Shown here piece by piece: positions 43,601 to 50,983 of a stretch of 64,000 nt of DNA. How positions within the stretch are numbered: position 1 is the stretch's first letter; each line of letters begins with the position of its first letter. The translations under genes were made by a program, and so were the position numbers. Source of the stretch: a bacterium (GTDB taxonomy: Bacteria > Cyanobacteriota > Vampirovibrionia > Gastranaerophilales > Gastranaerophilaceae); assembly GCA_017559905.1 (NCBI GenBank), contig JAFYQF010000012.1, positions 186,001-250,000 of the forward strand. The letters run 5' to 3'. The notes beneath the pieces were generated by a model. The model was not told the DNA's origin. It searched no databases and worked only from the letters and a program-made list of their open reading frames with translations.

Positions 43601-44321
43601 TAAGGATTATCCTGAACTTGTTGAATTATACAAAAAAGACCCTAAAGCTGCGATTAAAAAAGCTGCAGAAATGCAATCTCAAATTTATTTAGAAAGAGTA
43701 AAAGCAGTAATTTCTGCACAAGGTTTAGACCCGAATAACAAAGTTAGTGCAATGCGACTTTCAAACTATATGGGGCTAGACGGTGTTCCTTATTTTTCAA
43801 AGGAACAAGTGCAAGAGCTTGTAGATTTGGGTGCGAAATATGGAATTTCGCTTCACGTAAAAACTGCTGATCCAAAAATTAGAGATTCAGGCTATACCGC
43901 TTTGCAGATGAATTTCTATACAAAAGATGGCGATGTTTTCGAGTGGCAATTGAGAGGTTCTAAAGTAAATAAGTTTGCAGAATTTGAACACGTTCCGTAT
44001 GACTTAAGAACTGGAAAAGATGTTACAGGTGGCAAAGCAATTTTGAAAAATCTTTATGCGCCGATTGAAGATGCCGTTATGAATATGAAAAAAGATAAAT
44101 TTGATGCTTACAATAGATATTTGACTGCGCATTATGAACATTTACGTTTGTTAGAGCTTGGATTTGAGTCGAAAGCTCCTATAATGGAAGATTTTGGTAT
44201 TACAGATGCTAGACTTCGTGTTGAAAGTTTAGAAATTCTCCACGATTTAGCTGTAAAATTAAAAGATGGCAAAATAAAAGAATCAGATGCTTTAATACAG
44301 TATACAAATTTGATAAAATAA
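40653..44321 (+). CDS. Large protein with C-terminal RelA/SpoT-type synthetase domain
   Basis: 1222 residues from ATG 40653 (another ATG lies at 40674; neither has a good ribosome site). Residues 1-360 are helical. A hydrophobic Gly/Ala-rich region spans about 370-430. Residues 600-900 are helical and unknown. Residues ~930-1130 match the RelA/SpoT nucleotidyltransferase fold: HRAKSVKSLYDKI (Arg939, Lys941, Ser945, Lys949), SIRDQVGCR (Asp970), DSGYTALQM (Tyr1081), VFEWQLRG (Glu1097, Gln1099, Arg1101) and AEFEHVPYD (His1113). No hydrolase (HD), TGS or ACT domain is seen. It should transfer pyrophosphate from ATP to a nucleotide or, as in toxic small synthetases, to another acceptor. The architecture resembles a polymorphic toxin more than a stringent-response enzyme. 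Confidence 0.75.
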   Translation: MSVNVFVMSKVSNINFEIRKFLSENKDLKFLSKSEILSIMVARGKISHIQASEYLKNSTFDTGFVNGIEVLPQWGGQKESFDVALGVLSGILLSAQSKLVQQDKTDGPIAKTINYFKESFDTDNKKSNTVKLIKQTQKDLAELEMASSPEVFKAKFKELRGVEFSQKNIADCAEKSEIMTKAEIIKSACDSLKQTLLLSTADSASNATGIDANRAVISTLKALGKKDKASIDEVLKDIELKNKDNEVFKKYGGNLRVNKDKNGELQIYRTAKNGYAEPVTLKHLQIISQELELRVNRAYAMALGAEVSENATSKDLEKLANQRYDDIKKDYYESFEKAYGKDNLSESADNYILSQEKNTAYVELGLDFISMASMFVGSGMVLKGARLLGAGTKTVGALTNATSAMAKATPILATTQIARPVSLIENLGAEEPDWESYGISVKEGAMWVTLGMVSGAIGNNARLFLGQKGLAHIAKNTGKSIDSLIKMYKSGHKLPNNLRTCLSLIENSAKISGTSAEFVADIMMTYCIQKGIRGNDLTVMDYLMSANGAMMGTVMHKTFANISDIEKVKVIQKALLEQNPKMSKDELEKASKQLLEIHRLAEEKRNPSVAKTATKNDLNKFDDNVAQLRKNIEEGHLRGLEVVKNLSVQEQKALIEGLKAGADIDDFLMTAVGEKPMCFVDCNKDLDIEKLRIAGFEAIKFNHPYDTLDSMLLINKKMVKNLIEEHTEFYQKRLALSDDASADDIYRALIKDFSRDDIPFKRDLLGVTLGYGKENAMIFALEDFIPDFNFSMRSDLRTYKKALKTALYSENSPFKDFDDAFKAGLAEKIDGIKNIQNPNVPGYHSVDYMKNIYEQTERVDHLRSATKKLETVNDDSIIITRTVKGADGKDKLELNAVGDKKAKETAERIHNFAKKIEKSIVNIMQDAGLGIDKKDMAHRAKSVKSLYDKIRSAICDDGMTFSEAVKSIRDQVGCRTEMADFNYKDYPELVELYKKDPKAAIKKAAEMQSQIYLERVKAVISAQGLDPNNKVSAMRLSNYMGLDGVPYFSKEQVQELVDLGAKYGISLHVKTADPKIRDSGYTALQMNFYTKDGDVFEWQLRGSKVNKFAEFEHVPYDLRTGKDVTGGKAILKNLYAPIEDAVMNMKKDKFDAYNRYLTAHYEHLRLLELGFESKAPIMEDFGITDARLRVESLEILHDLAVKLKDGKIKESDALIQYTNLIK

Positions 44322-44345
44322 AATTATATTAAAAATGAGGTAAAA

Positions 44346-44777
44346 ATGGACGCAATTAATCCTGCAAAATTAAATAGAGTCACACATAGAGGCGCAAAAA
44401 TTAAAACGGAAACATTTGAGAATAAGTTATCAAAAATGGTTGATAATTTGCGTGGTGAAGCTGAACGTCGAGTTTGTGAGTATGGTTCGTTTGCGCCAGT
44501 AAAGGCTAATGTTTTGGCAAAAGACAAATCTGAATTATTGCAAGAGGTTGTGTTGCAGGTTGTTCCATTGCCAAAATCCTTGAAAGAAAAAACACCGAAT
44601 TACGAAAGACTTCGTTATGTAGAACTTATCGGTTATGGTAATAAAGGTCAAGTAGAATCTGTTGTGCTTGCACGAGGTACAAAGGATGAAGTTTTGCAGA
44701 AATTAAACGATATTAATTTCCCATCAAAAGTGCAAGAAGAAGTCGAAGAATTCAGAAGAAGTTTCTTGGAAGATTAA
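44346..44777 (+). CDS. Small partner of the RelA/SpoT-domain protein, unknown family
   Basis: 143 residues, 24 bases after the RelA/SpoT-domain gene, behind AAAAATGAGGTAAAA (GAGG site), so very likely co-expressed. It is soluble and charged: a basic N-terminal third (KLNRVTHRGAKIKTETF), a central beta-rich part (LLQEVVLQVVPLP, LRYVELIGYGNKGQVESVVLARG) and a helical acidic end (VQEEVEEFRRSFLED). I recognise no family. Its size and position would suit an antitoxin, immunity protein or regulator of the upstream enzyme, but nothing in its sequence proves that. Confidence 0.6.
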   Translation: MDAINPAKLNRVTHRGAKIKTETFENKLSKMVDNLRGEAERRVCEYGSFAPVKANVLAKDKSELLQEVVLQVVPLPKSLKEKTPNYERLRYVELIGYGNKGQVESVVLARGTKDEVLQKLNDINFPSKVQEEVEEFRRSFLED

Positions 44778-44817
44778 TGCTTGAAAAATATTTGCAATAA
44801 TGTCTTAAAAATTCTAT

Positions 44818-44846
44818 TTGCTCATAAGTTTTTGTCGTGATAGAAT
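44818..44846 (+). promoter_or_regulatory. Promoter placed for a leaderless mRNA (rimI)
   Basis: TTGCTC (44818-44823), 17 bases, TAGAAT (44841-44846) with extended TGA before it, ending 6 bases before ATG 44853. Confidence 0.55.
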
Positions 44847-44852
44847 TTTTTT

Positions 44853-45389
44853 ATGGCAAATAGAGTTTTGAAAATTGTTCCTATGCAAAAAGAGCATTTG
44901 GATGAGGTTATAAAAGTTGAGGAAAAGGCTTATGGTGAACACCATTGGTCTAAAGAATCATTTTTTAATGAGTTAAATAACCAATTAGCAAAGTATTTTT
45001 GTGCCTTTAACGAACAGGGAGAACTTGTTGGATATTGTGGTTGTTGGCAAATCCTAGAAGAGGCTCATATTACAAATATTGCGGTATCACCTGATTTTCG
45101 CCGTAAAAATGTTGGTGAAGCGTTGCTTGTTGCAATTATTAAATCTTGTTACAAAGAAATGGTCAAATATTTGACTTTGGAAGTCAGGGTTTCTAATGAG
45201 CCAGCGATAAAGTTGTATGAAAAATATGGACTAAAGTCTTTGGGTATAAGGAAAGGTTATTATCAGGATAATAATGAAGATGCCTTAATAATGTGGACAG
45301 AAAACATTTTTTACGATAAATTTAAGAGTGTGTACGAACAAAATCTTGAGAAATTAAACGATAAAGTAGGAATTATTTACCAAATATGA
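44853..45389 (+). CDS. rimI: Ribosomal-protein-alanine N-acetyltransferase (GNAT)
   Basis: 178 residues. GNAT fold: ITNIAVSPDFRRKNVGEALL has the acetyl-CoA loop R/Q-x-x-G-x-G/A in the form RRKNVGEAL, and LTLEVRVSNEPAIKLYEKYGLKSLGIRKGYY is the typical RimI end (quoted in two parts by the family). RimI acetylates the N-terminal alanine of ribosomal protein S18 and may act on other proteins. It is about 25 residues longer at the C terminus than E. coli RimI. It overlaps the next gene by 4 bases (ATGA), so translation is coupled. Confidence 0.82.
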   Translation: MANRVLKIVPMQKEHLDEVIKVEEKAYGEHHWSKESFFNELNNQLAKYFCAFNEQGELVGYCGCWQILEEAHITNIAVSPDFRRKNVGEALLVAIIKSCYKEMVKYLTLEVRVSNEPAIKLYEKYGLKSLGIRKGYYQDNNEDALIMWTENIFYDKFKSVYEQNLEKLNDKVGIIYQI

Positions 45390-46153
45390 TGGACGATACC
45401 GAATTAACTCCACAATCAGAACCAGAGCCTCAAGAGCAACTTGAACAGGTTGAACAATCAGAACAAGTTGAACCTCCTCTTAATCCTGAAAAAAAGAAAA
45501 CAGATAAGAGCCAATTGCCAAGAAGAATAAAAACTCAACGTTCTGGGTTGAAATTTAGCATAAGTAGTTTTATGTTGATAATTTTTTGTTCATTTTTGCT
45601 TGTTGTTTCAACTTTTTTGCAACTTGATATTACGCATTTTGGTATCCCTGCGAAGTTGTTTTCAGGTGAAGATTTGAAATTGCAAGATTACGTTCAAACG
45701 TTTACGCTCATCCCTCAAGTTCCTGCGGTTATGTTTATAACAGGGTTATTGGGTAGGAAATTTGGTTTAGCAAGTGTAATTATTTATTTAATAACTGGAT
45801 TGTTTATATTACCTGTATTTGCTTTAGGAGGCGGTTGGCAATATATGGGTGAATATGGATTTGGTTATTTGTTAGCATATATTCCTGCGGTATTTTTGAC
45901 TGGTACAATTTTGAAAGACGGATTTACTTATAAAAATTCAATAAAAGCCGTAATGGTTGGGGTTTTATTAATCCATTTAATCGGTATTTTGTATATGCTA
46001 GTTGTTGCGACGTTCAGGCATGAGGGTTGGGGTTTTATATCAGGATGGATTGTTGCACAAAGTGGTGTGAAAATCCTTTATGATTTTATATTTAGCTTAC
46101 TTTCGGTTCTTGTTGCAAAATATGCAAGACTTGTACTTTGGTTGTATATGTAA
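45386..46153 (+). CDS. BioY-like transporter substrate-binding membrane protein
   Basis: 255 residues. The first ~50 are a Glu/Gln/Pro-rich acidic stretch then a basic one, unusual for the family. Six hydrophobic segments follow, with the BioY pattern GRKFGLASVIIYLITGLF, LPVFALGGGWQYM and GFGYLLAYIPAVFLTG. BioY is the S component of energy-coupling factor (ECF) transporters and binds biotin in the membrane. The ECF ATPases and transmembrane protein are not adjacent. It starts at ATG 45386 within the rimI stop (or at 45389). Biotin is the best guess for the ligand; another small vitamin is possible. Confidence 0.72.
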   Translation: MMDDTELTPQSEPEPQEQLEQVEQSEQVEPPLNPEKKKTDKSQLPRRIKTQRSGLKFSISSFMLIIFCSFLLVVSTFLQLDITHFGIPAKLFSGEDLKLQDYVQTFTLIPQVPAVMFITGLLGRKFGLASVIIYLITGLFILPVFALGGGWQYMGEYGFGYLLAYIPAVFLTGTILKDGFTYKNSIKAVMVGVLLIHLIGILYMLVVATFRHEGWGFISGWIVAQSGVKILYDFIFSLLSVLVAKYARLVLWLYM

Positions 46154-46163
46154 GATTTAGTTG

Positions 46164-48440
46164 TTATAGAATATCAAGTGGATCTACATCAATTGCAAGT
46201 TTGATGTCTTTTGGAACTGTAATTTTGTTCAAGAAACTTGATATAAATTGGTGACCTTTTTCGCCCATTTTATTTTTAATTATTAGTTGGAAACGGTACA
46301 TCCCGTTAATTCTTTCGATTACACAAGGTGTAGGACCAAGAACTTCTAGCCTTTCTGAAGTCCCGAATTTTTCAATCATAGTGCATAGACGAAGTGCAAT
46401 CTCTTGTGCTGATTTTTCGGCACGGAAATTGTTTGCAGAACTTAAAATAAGTCGAATTATTTGGCTGAAAGGTGGATAGTCAAATTCTTCTCTTGCGACA
46501 ATTTCTGTTGCGTAAAATTCATCGTAATTTTGTGATTTTGCACTTGCTAAAGCGTAGTAATCAGGGTTGTAAGTTTGGAAATAAACTTTGCCTGCGAATT
46601 CGCCTCTGCCTGCACGCCCTGCGACTTGGGTAAGAAGTTGAAATCCTCTTTCTGAAGCTCTAAAGTCAGGCAAGTTGAAGCTTGCGTCGGCCGAGATTAC
46701 GCCAACTAATGTTACGTTTGGATTGTCTAATCCTTTTGCAATCATTTGAGTGCCGACAAGAATGTCGATTTTTCCGCTTTGGAATTTCTCTAAAAGTCTT
46801 ACGTGTTCCCCTTTTCTTACTAAAATGTCGCTGTCGATGCGTTCTATGTTGTTTTCTGGGAAAAGGTCTTTTATGTATTGTTCGATTTTTTGAGTTCCAG
46901 TTCCGCTATTTTTAAGTGCATCAGATCCGCATTCTGGACAAAAATCAGGGAAGTATTGTGCGTGGTTGCAGTAATGGCATTTTAGCATTTGGTCTTTAGA
47001 GTGCCAAATCATAGGGATTGCACAGTTTGGGCATTCTACAACGTGCCCGCAGGCTTTGCATTGAGTGAATGTCGAAAATCCACGTCTGTTTATTAATAAA
47101 ATTACTTGTTGTTTTTGTTCTAAAGTTTCTTTTATTGCGTTTTGTAATGGTATTGAAATTACGTTTTTGTAAGCTGCACGACCGTATTCTTGCATGTTGA
47201 TTACTGTTACTGGAGGAACTTTTGCATCATTAAAACGCTTTTTCATCTCAAATAAGTTGTTTGTATTTACTGCTCTGTAGTATGTTGAAATATCTGGAGT
47301 TGCAGAGCCTAGTAATAGTGGACAATTATGGAATTCTGCAAGCTTGTTTGCAACGACTTTTGCGTCATATCTTGGCGCAGGAGAGGTTTGTTTGTAAGCG
47401 CTTTCGTGTTCTTCGTCTATTATAATTAATCCAATATTTTTTAATGGTGCAAACACGGCAGAGCGAGCACCTGCCAAAATTTTGATTTCATTTTTGTATA
47501 ATTTTTGCCAAACGTCGTATCTTTCACCATCAGAAATACTACTGTGCCAGATTGCAACGTCTTCTGTCCCGAATTTTTTCGCAAGTCGTTTTGTTAATTG
47601 AGAAGCGAGAGCGATTTCAGGAGCGAGGAAAAGTACATTTTTCCCAGCCTTAATGCAGTCTTCAATTAGTTTGAAGTAAACTTCGGTTTTGCCTGAAGCT
47701 GTAACCCCATGCAGAAGAATGGTTTTGTTTACGTTGTCTGAAATTTTATCTTTTATTCCTTGATAAACTTTTTCTTGATCTCCTGAAAGTTCAAAAAGAG
47801 GTTCTTTTTCAGAAATCTTGAGTACATCTAGAGGGTTCCTGTAAATATTTTCTTCGGTAAGTTTTAGGCATCCTAAAGTTTCTAATTTTTTTAATGTTGT
47901 GCGAGTTGTTTTTGCCATTTTTTCTAGCATAATGGCGGGCATTTTTCCTGATGATTTTAGAGTTTCAAGCACTTCGATTTGACGTTTGGTTGCACCGTCA
48001 AAAGTTACGAATTCAACTGCAAGTTCTGTTTTGGATGCTTTTTCAATTAATTTCATTGGAATTGCAGCGTTTAATACTGTTACTAAATCACAGCAATAAT
48101 AGTTTGCAACCCATTCTAAAAGTTTAAGATAATCTATTGAGAAAAGAGGTGTTTCGTCAAGGATTTTGCTAATTTTTTTTACTTTAAAATCTCCAGGGAG
48201 ATAGTCTGAAAATCCTACACAAAAAGCGTTTATAAGTCCTTGTCTGCCAAAAGGTACAAGGATAGCTTGTCCGATTTGAAGTTTATTTTTCATTTCCTCA
48301 GGAATTGCGTAGCTAAAAGTTTTTACGCCCAATCCTGTAATGTTTACTAAAGCGAGCGCATATCTTGGTGATGAGTCTTTTGTTGAAAATGAAGACTCAT
48401 CTTCGAAAAGATTTAGTTTAGTTTGAATTTCATTTTTCAT
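46164..48440 (-). CDS. priA: Primosomal protein N' (replication restart helicase)
   Basis: 758 residues. The N-terminal DNA-binding domain has VPFGRQGLINAF; Walker A is HGVTASGKTEV, motif II IIDEEHESAYK, motif III LLGSATPDI. The zinc-binding insert shows eight cysteines in CKACGHVVECPNC and CHYCNHAQYFPDFCPEC. Helicase motifs V/VI include VGTQMIAKGLD and QVAGRAGRG. It reloads DnaB at collapsed forks. It reads after the PC4-like gene with 31 bases between; GAGGTC precedes its ATG. Confidence 0.95.
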   Translation of the reverse strand: MKNEIQTKLNLFEDESSFSTKDSSPRYALALVNITGLGVKTFSYAIPEEMKNKLQIGQAILVPFGRQGLINAFCVGFSDYLPGDFKVKKISKILDETPLFSIDYLKLLEWVANYYCCDLVTVLNAAIPMKLIEKASKTELAVEFVTFDGATKRQIEVLETLKSSGKMPAIMLEKMAKTTRTTLKKLETLGCLKLTEENIYRNPLDVLKISEKEPLFELSGDQEKVYQGIKDKISDNVNKTILLHGVTASGKTEVYFKLIEDCIKAGKNVLFLAPEIALASQLTKRLAKKFGTEDVAIWHSSISDGERYDVWQKLYKNEIKILAGARSAVFAPLKNIGLIIIDEEHESAYKQTSPAPRYDAKVVANKLAEFHNCPLLLGSATPDISTYYRAVNTNNLFEMKKRFNDAKVPPVTVINMQEYGRAAYKNVISIPLQNAIKETLEQKQQVILLINRRGFSTFTQCKACGHVVECPNCAIPMIWHSKDQMLKCHYCNHAQYFPDFCPECGSDALKNSGTGTQKIEQYIKDLFPENNIERIDSDILVRKGEHVRLLEKFQSGKIDILVGTQMIAKGLDNPNVTLVGVISADASFNLPDFRASERGFQLLTQVAGRAGRGEFAGKVYFQTYNPDYYALASAKSQNYDEFYATEIVAREEFDYPPFSQIIRLILSSANNFRAEKSAQEIALRLCTMIEKFGTSERLEVLGPTPCVIERINGMYRFQLIIKNKMGEKGHQFISSFLNKITVPKDIKLAIDVDPLDIL

Positions 48441-48471
48441 TCAGACCTCATCACCTAGTTTTGCGCAAAAA

Positions 48472-48702
48472 TTATTCTGCCATAAATTCTTTTCTTGCTT
48501 CTTGAACAGCTTCTTCTAATAAATCAAGTTGTTCTGGAGAGAACGTAACTCCTTTTTTTGTTGGAATCCAAGTTGCGCCTTCATCAGTTGTGTAGAATAT
48601 TCTCATATTCAAGTAGCTTTTGCCTTTATATTCACTTACAGAAATCTGTAATTGTTCAGTGTCGCTTCTTTCGATTGTAGCTAAAATTTTTGCATCTGCC
48701 AT
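48472..48702 (-). CDS. PC4-like ssDNA-binding transcriptional coactivator domain protein
   Basis: 76 residues, one domain. ISVSEYKGKSYLNMRIFYTTDEG followed by WIPTKKGVTFSPEQLDLLEEAV is the PC4/p15 fold: curved beta-sheet strands with Lys/Arg/Trp, then an amphipathic helix (motif quoted in parts). Bacterial members bind single-stranded DNA or other nucleic acids as dimers. It leads into priA, 31 bases on, which fits a role near exposed single strands. The ribosome site is AAGGAGAG. Confidence 0.85.
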   Translation of the reverse strand: MADAKILATIERSDTEQLQISVSEYKGKSYLNMRIFYTTDEGATWIPTKKGVTFSPEQLDLLEEAVQEARKEFMAE

Positions 48703-48803
48703 TTTTAATCTCTCCTTATAAACTGTTACCCCATTATTTTATCAGAAAAATTGTTTTTATGGTAATGTAAAGGAAACGAAAAGTTAAATAAGGAGAAAAG
48801 TTT

Positions 48804-49553
48804 ATGATAAAAGTTGCGGTATGTGGTGCATTGGGTAAAATGGGACAAGAAGTTGTAGCTGCTGTTGAAGCATCTGATGATATGCAACTTGTTGCAAAGA
48901 TTGATATTGCGTCTTCTGAAATGTATAGAACGATAGAAGAAGCCGCAAGAGTTGAAGAAATTGATGTTTTAGTTGATTTTACGCAACCAAAATCAATTTA
49001 CGAAAATGCTTTATACTGTTTGAACAATGGTATCAAAATGGTAATTGGTACAACAGGTTTGACTGATGAACAGATTGATAATTTAAAAAAACTTTCTGCT
49101 GAAAAAAATACTGGATGTTTAATTGCACCTAATTTTTCAACAGGTGCAGTATTGATGATGATGTTTGCAAAACAAGCTGCAAAATATTTTGATAATGCCG
49201 AAATTATTGAACTTCACCACAACCAAAAGAAAGACGCTCCATCAGGAACTGCGATTAAGACAGCACAACTTATGGCAGAAGCAAATTCAGATATGGCAAA
49301 AGGTAATTGTGCAGAAGTTGAAACAATTGAGGGTTCTCGTGGTGGAACATCATATGCTAACATTCATATTCATTCTGTTAGAATGCCTGGTTACATTGCA
49401 TCTCAAGAAGTTATTTTTGGTGCATCAGGTCAAATCTTGAAAGTAAGACACGATTCAATGGATAGAAAATGCTATATGCAAGGTGTTTTACTTGCCGTAA
49501 GACATACATTCAAAGAAAATGATTTTGTATATGGATTAGATAATATTTTGTAA
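48804..49553 (+). CDS. dapB: 4-hydroxy-tetrahydrodipicolinate reductase
   Basis: 249 residues. NAD(P)-binding GALGKMGQEV at residue 8, VDFTQPKSIYENA, VIGTTGLT, APNFSTGAVLMM, and the catalytic/substrate motif ELHHNQKKDAPSGTA with the His-His and Lys. It makes tetrahydrodipicolinate in lysine and diaminopimelate synthesis, hence peptidoglycan. AAGGAG precedes ATG. It is divergent from the PC4-priA operon across 101 bases and has no dap neighbours. Confidence 0.94.
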   Translation: MIKVAVCGALGKMGQEVVAAVEASDDMQLVAKIDIASSEMYRTIEEAARVEEIDVLVDFTQPKSIYENALYCLNNGIKMVIGTTGLTDEQIDNLKKLSAEKNTGCLIAPNFSTGAVLMMMFAKQAAKYFDNAEIIELHHNQKKDAPSGTAIKTAQLMAEANSDMAKGNCAEVETIEGSRGGTSYANIHIHSVRMPGYIASQEVIFGASGQILKVRHDSMDRKCYMQGVLLAVRHTFKENDFVYGLDNIL

Positions 49554-49631
49554 TATATTACGAATTGTAAAATTGAGTTTTAAATAGCCTCAAACCCAGA
49601 TATAATGCCCTATATGATATGATATGAGGGG

Positions 49632-49682
49632 CGTGTAGCAAATCCAAAAAAAGATATGTTTTTATAGATACGTGTAGCAAAT
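49632..49682 (+). repeat. Pair of 12-base direct repeats upstream of the MORN-like gene
   Basis: CGTGTAGCAAAT occurs at 49632-49643 and 49671-49682, 39 bases apart centre to centre (about 3.7 helical turns), just before ATG 49701. It could be an operator. Confidence 0.4.
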
Positions 49683-49700
49683 AAATGAAAGGAAGTTAGC

Positions 49701-50708
49701 ATGGTTAGTTTAGGTGTAAAAATGACTCCAATTGTAAAAAATCTGTTTACGCGTGGTAAGACAAACTCCGCAGAATCTGTAGTTAAGACTTTTTCTGAAA
49801 AAATTTCCTTACCAGAAAACTTATCACATTTAGATATGGATTTATTCAAATTAAATGGCAAATTTAATAAGGGTGAAGCTATTTTTAATGGCAAACCTTT
49901 TACAGGTACGATTTATACAAAAAATGACCGTGAATTGATATATAAAAATGGTGTTTTAAAATATGCAAAGGGTGAATCCGGTACTAAATCTTATGATGGT
50001 GGTAAGCTTTCGGAAATAGAACATAATGATATTTTTGTAGGGTATCCAAGATATACAAGTGTTAAAAGATCTCCTGATGGAACACGTGTTATTACAAAAA
50101 GGCTAGCAGATCATAGTCATAATGGTGTAAGACGACTTTTACCTGATTCTCATAATATTGTAACAACAATAAAGCCTGATGGGTCTGTAATGAGAGCCTC
50201 AGGAGGTGTTGAATATCGGGCTAAAGAGATGAAGGGAAAATTTATATGCGATAAAATTGAAAATTTAACTACGGGTGGAGTTAAGCTTGTTAAAAAAGAT
50301 TTTATACCTGCGAATGATGGAGGCTTCTTTAGACAGCAAAAAATTGTTGATGGCAAAAAAGTTACTGAAGAATTTAATGGACTTGGTGAATTGTCTAGTA
50401 CTTGGACAACAGAATTTAATCCTGAAACAAAAGTATCAACACAAATAACTAAAAACTCATTGGGTAATATAAAATCAACTATTCAAAGAGATAAAAATGG
50501 TTATGTACTTGAATGTAAACATCCATCGCCATATTTCTCTGACGATGAGCCAATTTATAAGTTATGGAATACAAATTGTGATGAATTTTTTGATGATTCT
50601 AAATTGGGGTTAGGTAGATTTTCAGGTAGAAACCCGTTTGCAGATGGTGTCAAAAATGAAGTAATGAAAAAATATATTTTGGAAAATAACATACCGTTTC
50701 AAATTTAA
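49701..50708 (+). CDS. MORN/YwqK-like repeat protein, function unknown
   Basis: 335 residues, no signal peptide or membrane segment, ribosome site AAAGGAAG. The middle holds short beta-hairpin repeats with G-x-L/I-K-Y and 'NGKPFTGTIYTKN', 'YKNGVLKYAKGES', 'NGLGELSSTW' patterns, as in MORN-like (YwqK) proteins. The N-terminal ~50 residues are helical. The C-terminal ~60 residues (YKLWNTNCDEFFDDSKLG) look like a separate small domain. Function and location cannot be read. It has its own upstream repeats and a strong terminator. Confidence 0.6.
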   Translation: MVSLGVKMTPIVKNLFTRGKTNSAESVVKTFSEKISLPENLSHLDMDLFKLNGKFNKGEAIFNGKPFTGTIYTKNDRELIYKNGVLKYAKGESGTKSYDGGKLSEIEHNDIFVGYPRYTSVKRSPDGTRVITKRLADHSHNGVRRLLPDSHNIVTTIKPDGSVMRASGGVEYRAKEMKGKFICDKIENLTTGGVKLVKKDFIPANDGGFFRQQKIVDGKKVTEEFNGLGELSSTWTTEFNPETKVSTQITKNSLGNIKSTIQRDKNGYVLECKHPSPYFSDDEPIYKLWNTNCDEFFDDSKLGLGRFSGRNPFADGVKNEVMKKYILENNIPFQI

Positions 50709-50724
50709 AATGTGTGAGTAAGCC

Positions 50725-50758
50725 TAAAAAGGTCGGCTTTATTAAGCCGACCTTTTTT
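50725..50758 (+). terminator. Rho-independent terminator
   Basis: AAAAAGGTCGGCTT, short loop, AAGCCGACCTTTTTT: a 14-base-pair stem with a T run after the MORN-like gene. Confidence 0.93.
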
Positions 50759-50818
50759 AAATAGTAGTGAAGTGGGGTGTAATTATTTATACTATATAAA
50801 CTGATTTTTGACATTACG

Positions 50819-50912
50819 TTTTGTCATTCTGAACTTGTTTCAGAATCTTGTTATAGCACAAAGGGTTAAATTATACGATTGCGAATCAAGTCTGCAATGA
50901 CCGGTGTTAAGT
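50819..50912. repeat. REP-like dispersed repeat region
   Basis: GTCATTCTGAACTTGTTTCA continues to AGAATCT (50824-50847), a near palindrome (ATTCTGAA..TTCAGAAT), followed by GAATCAAGTCTGCAATGACC. Sequences of this kind are scattered in many bacterial genomes as palindromic repeats. One composite copy is seen here. Confidence 0.5.
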
Positions 50913-50927
50913 GTGCGAACAGAAAAA

Positions 50928-50963
50928 TAAAATAGGGGCAATTTTAATGCCCCTATTTTTTTT
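50928..50963 (-). terminator. Terminator of gyrA
   Basis: AAATAGGGGCATT / AATGCCCCTATTT stem of 13 base pairs with A/T runs on both sides, about 20 bases beyond the gyrA stop. Confidence 0.9.
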
Positions 50964-50983
50964 ATTCTGTTTCTTGTTTAGGA

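Noticed and set aside
45386-46153. Fusion of rimI with the membrane protein
   Set aside because: The ATGA overlap is a normal coupled stop-start; the frames differ.
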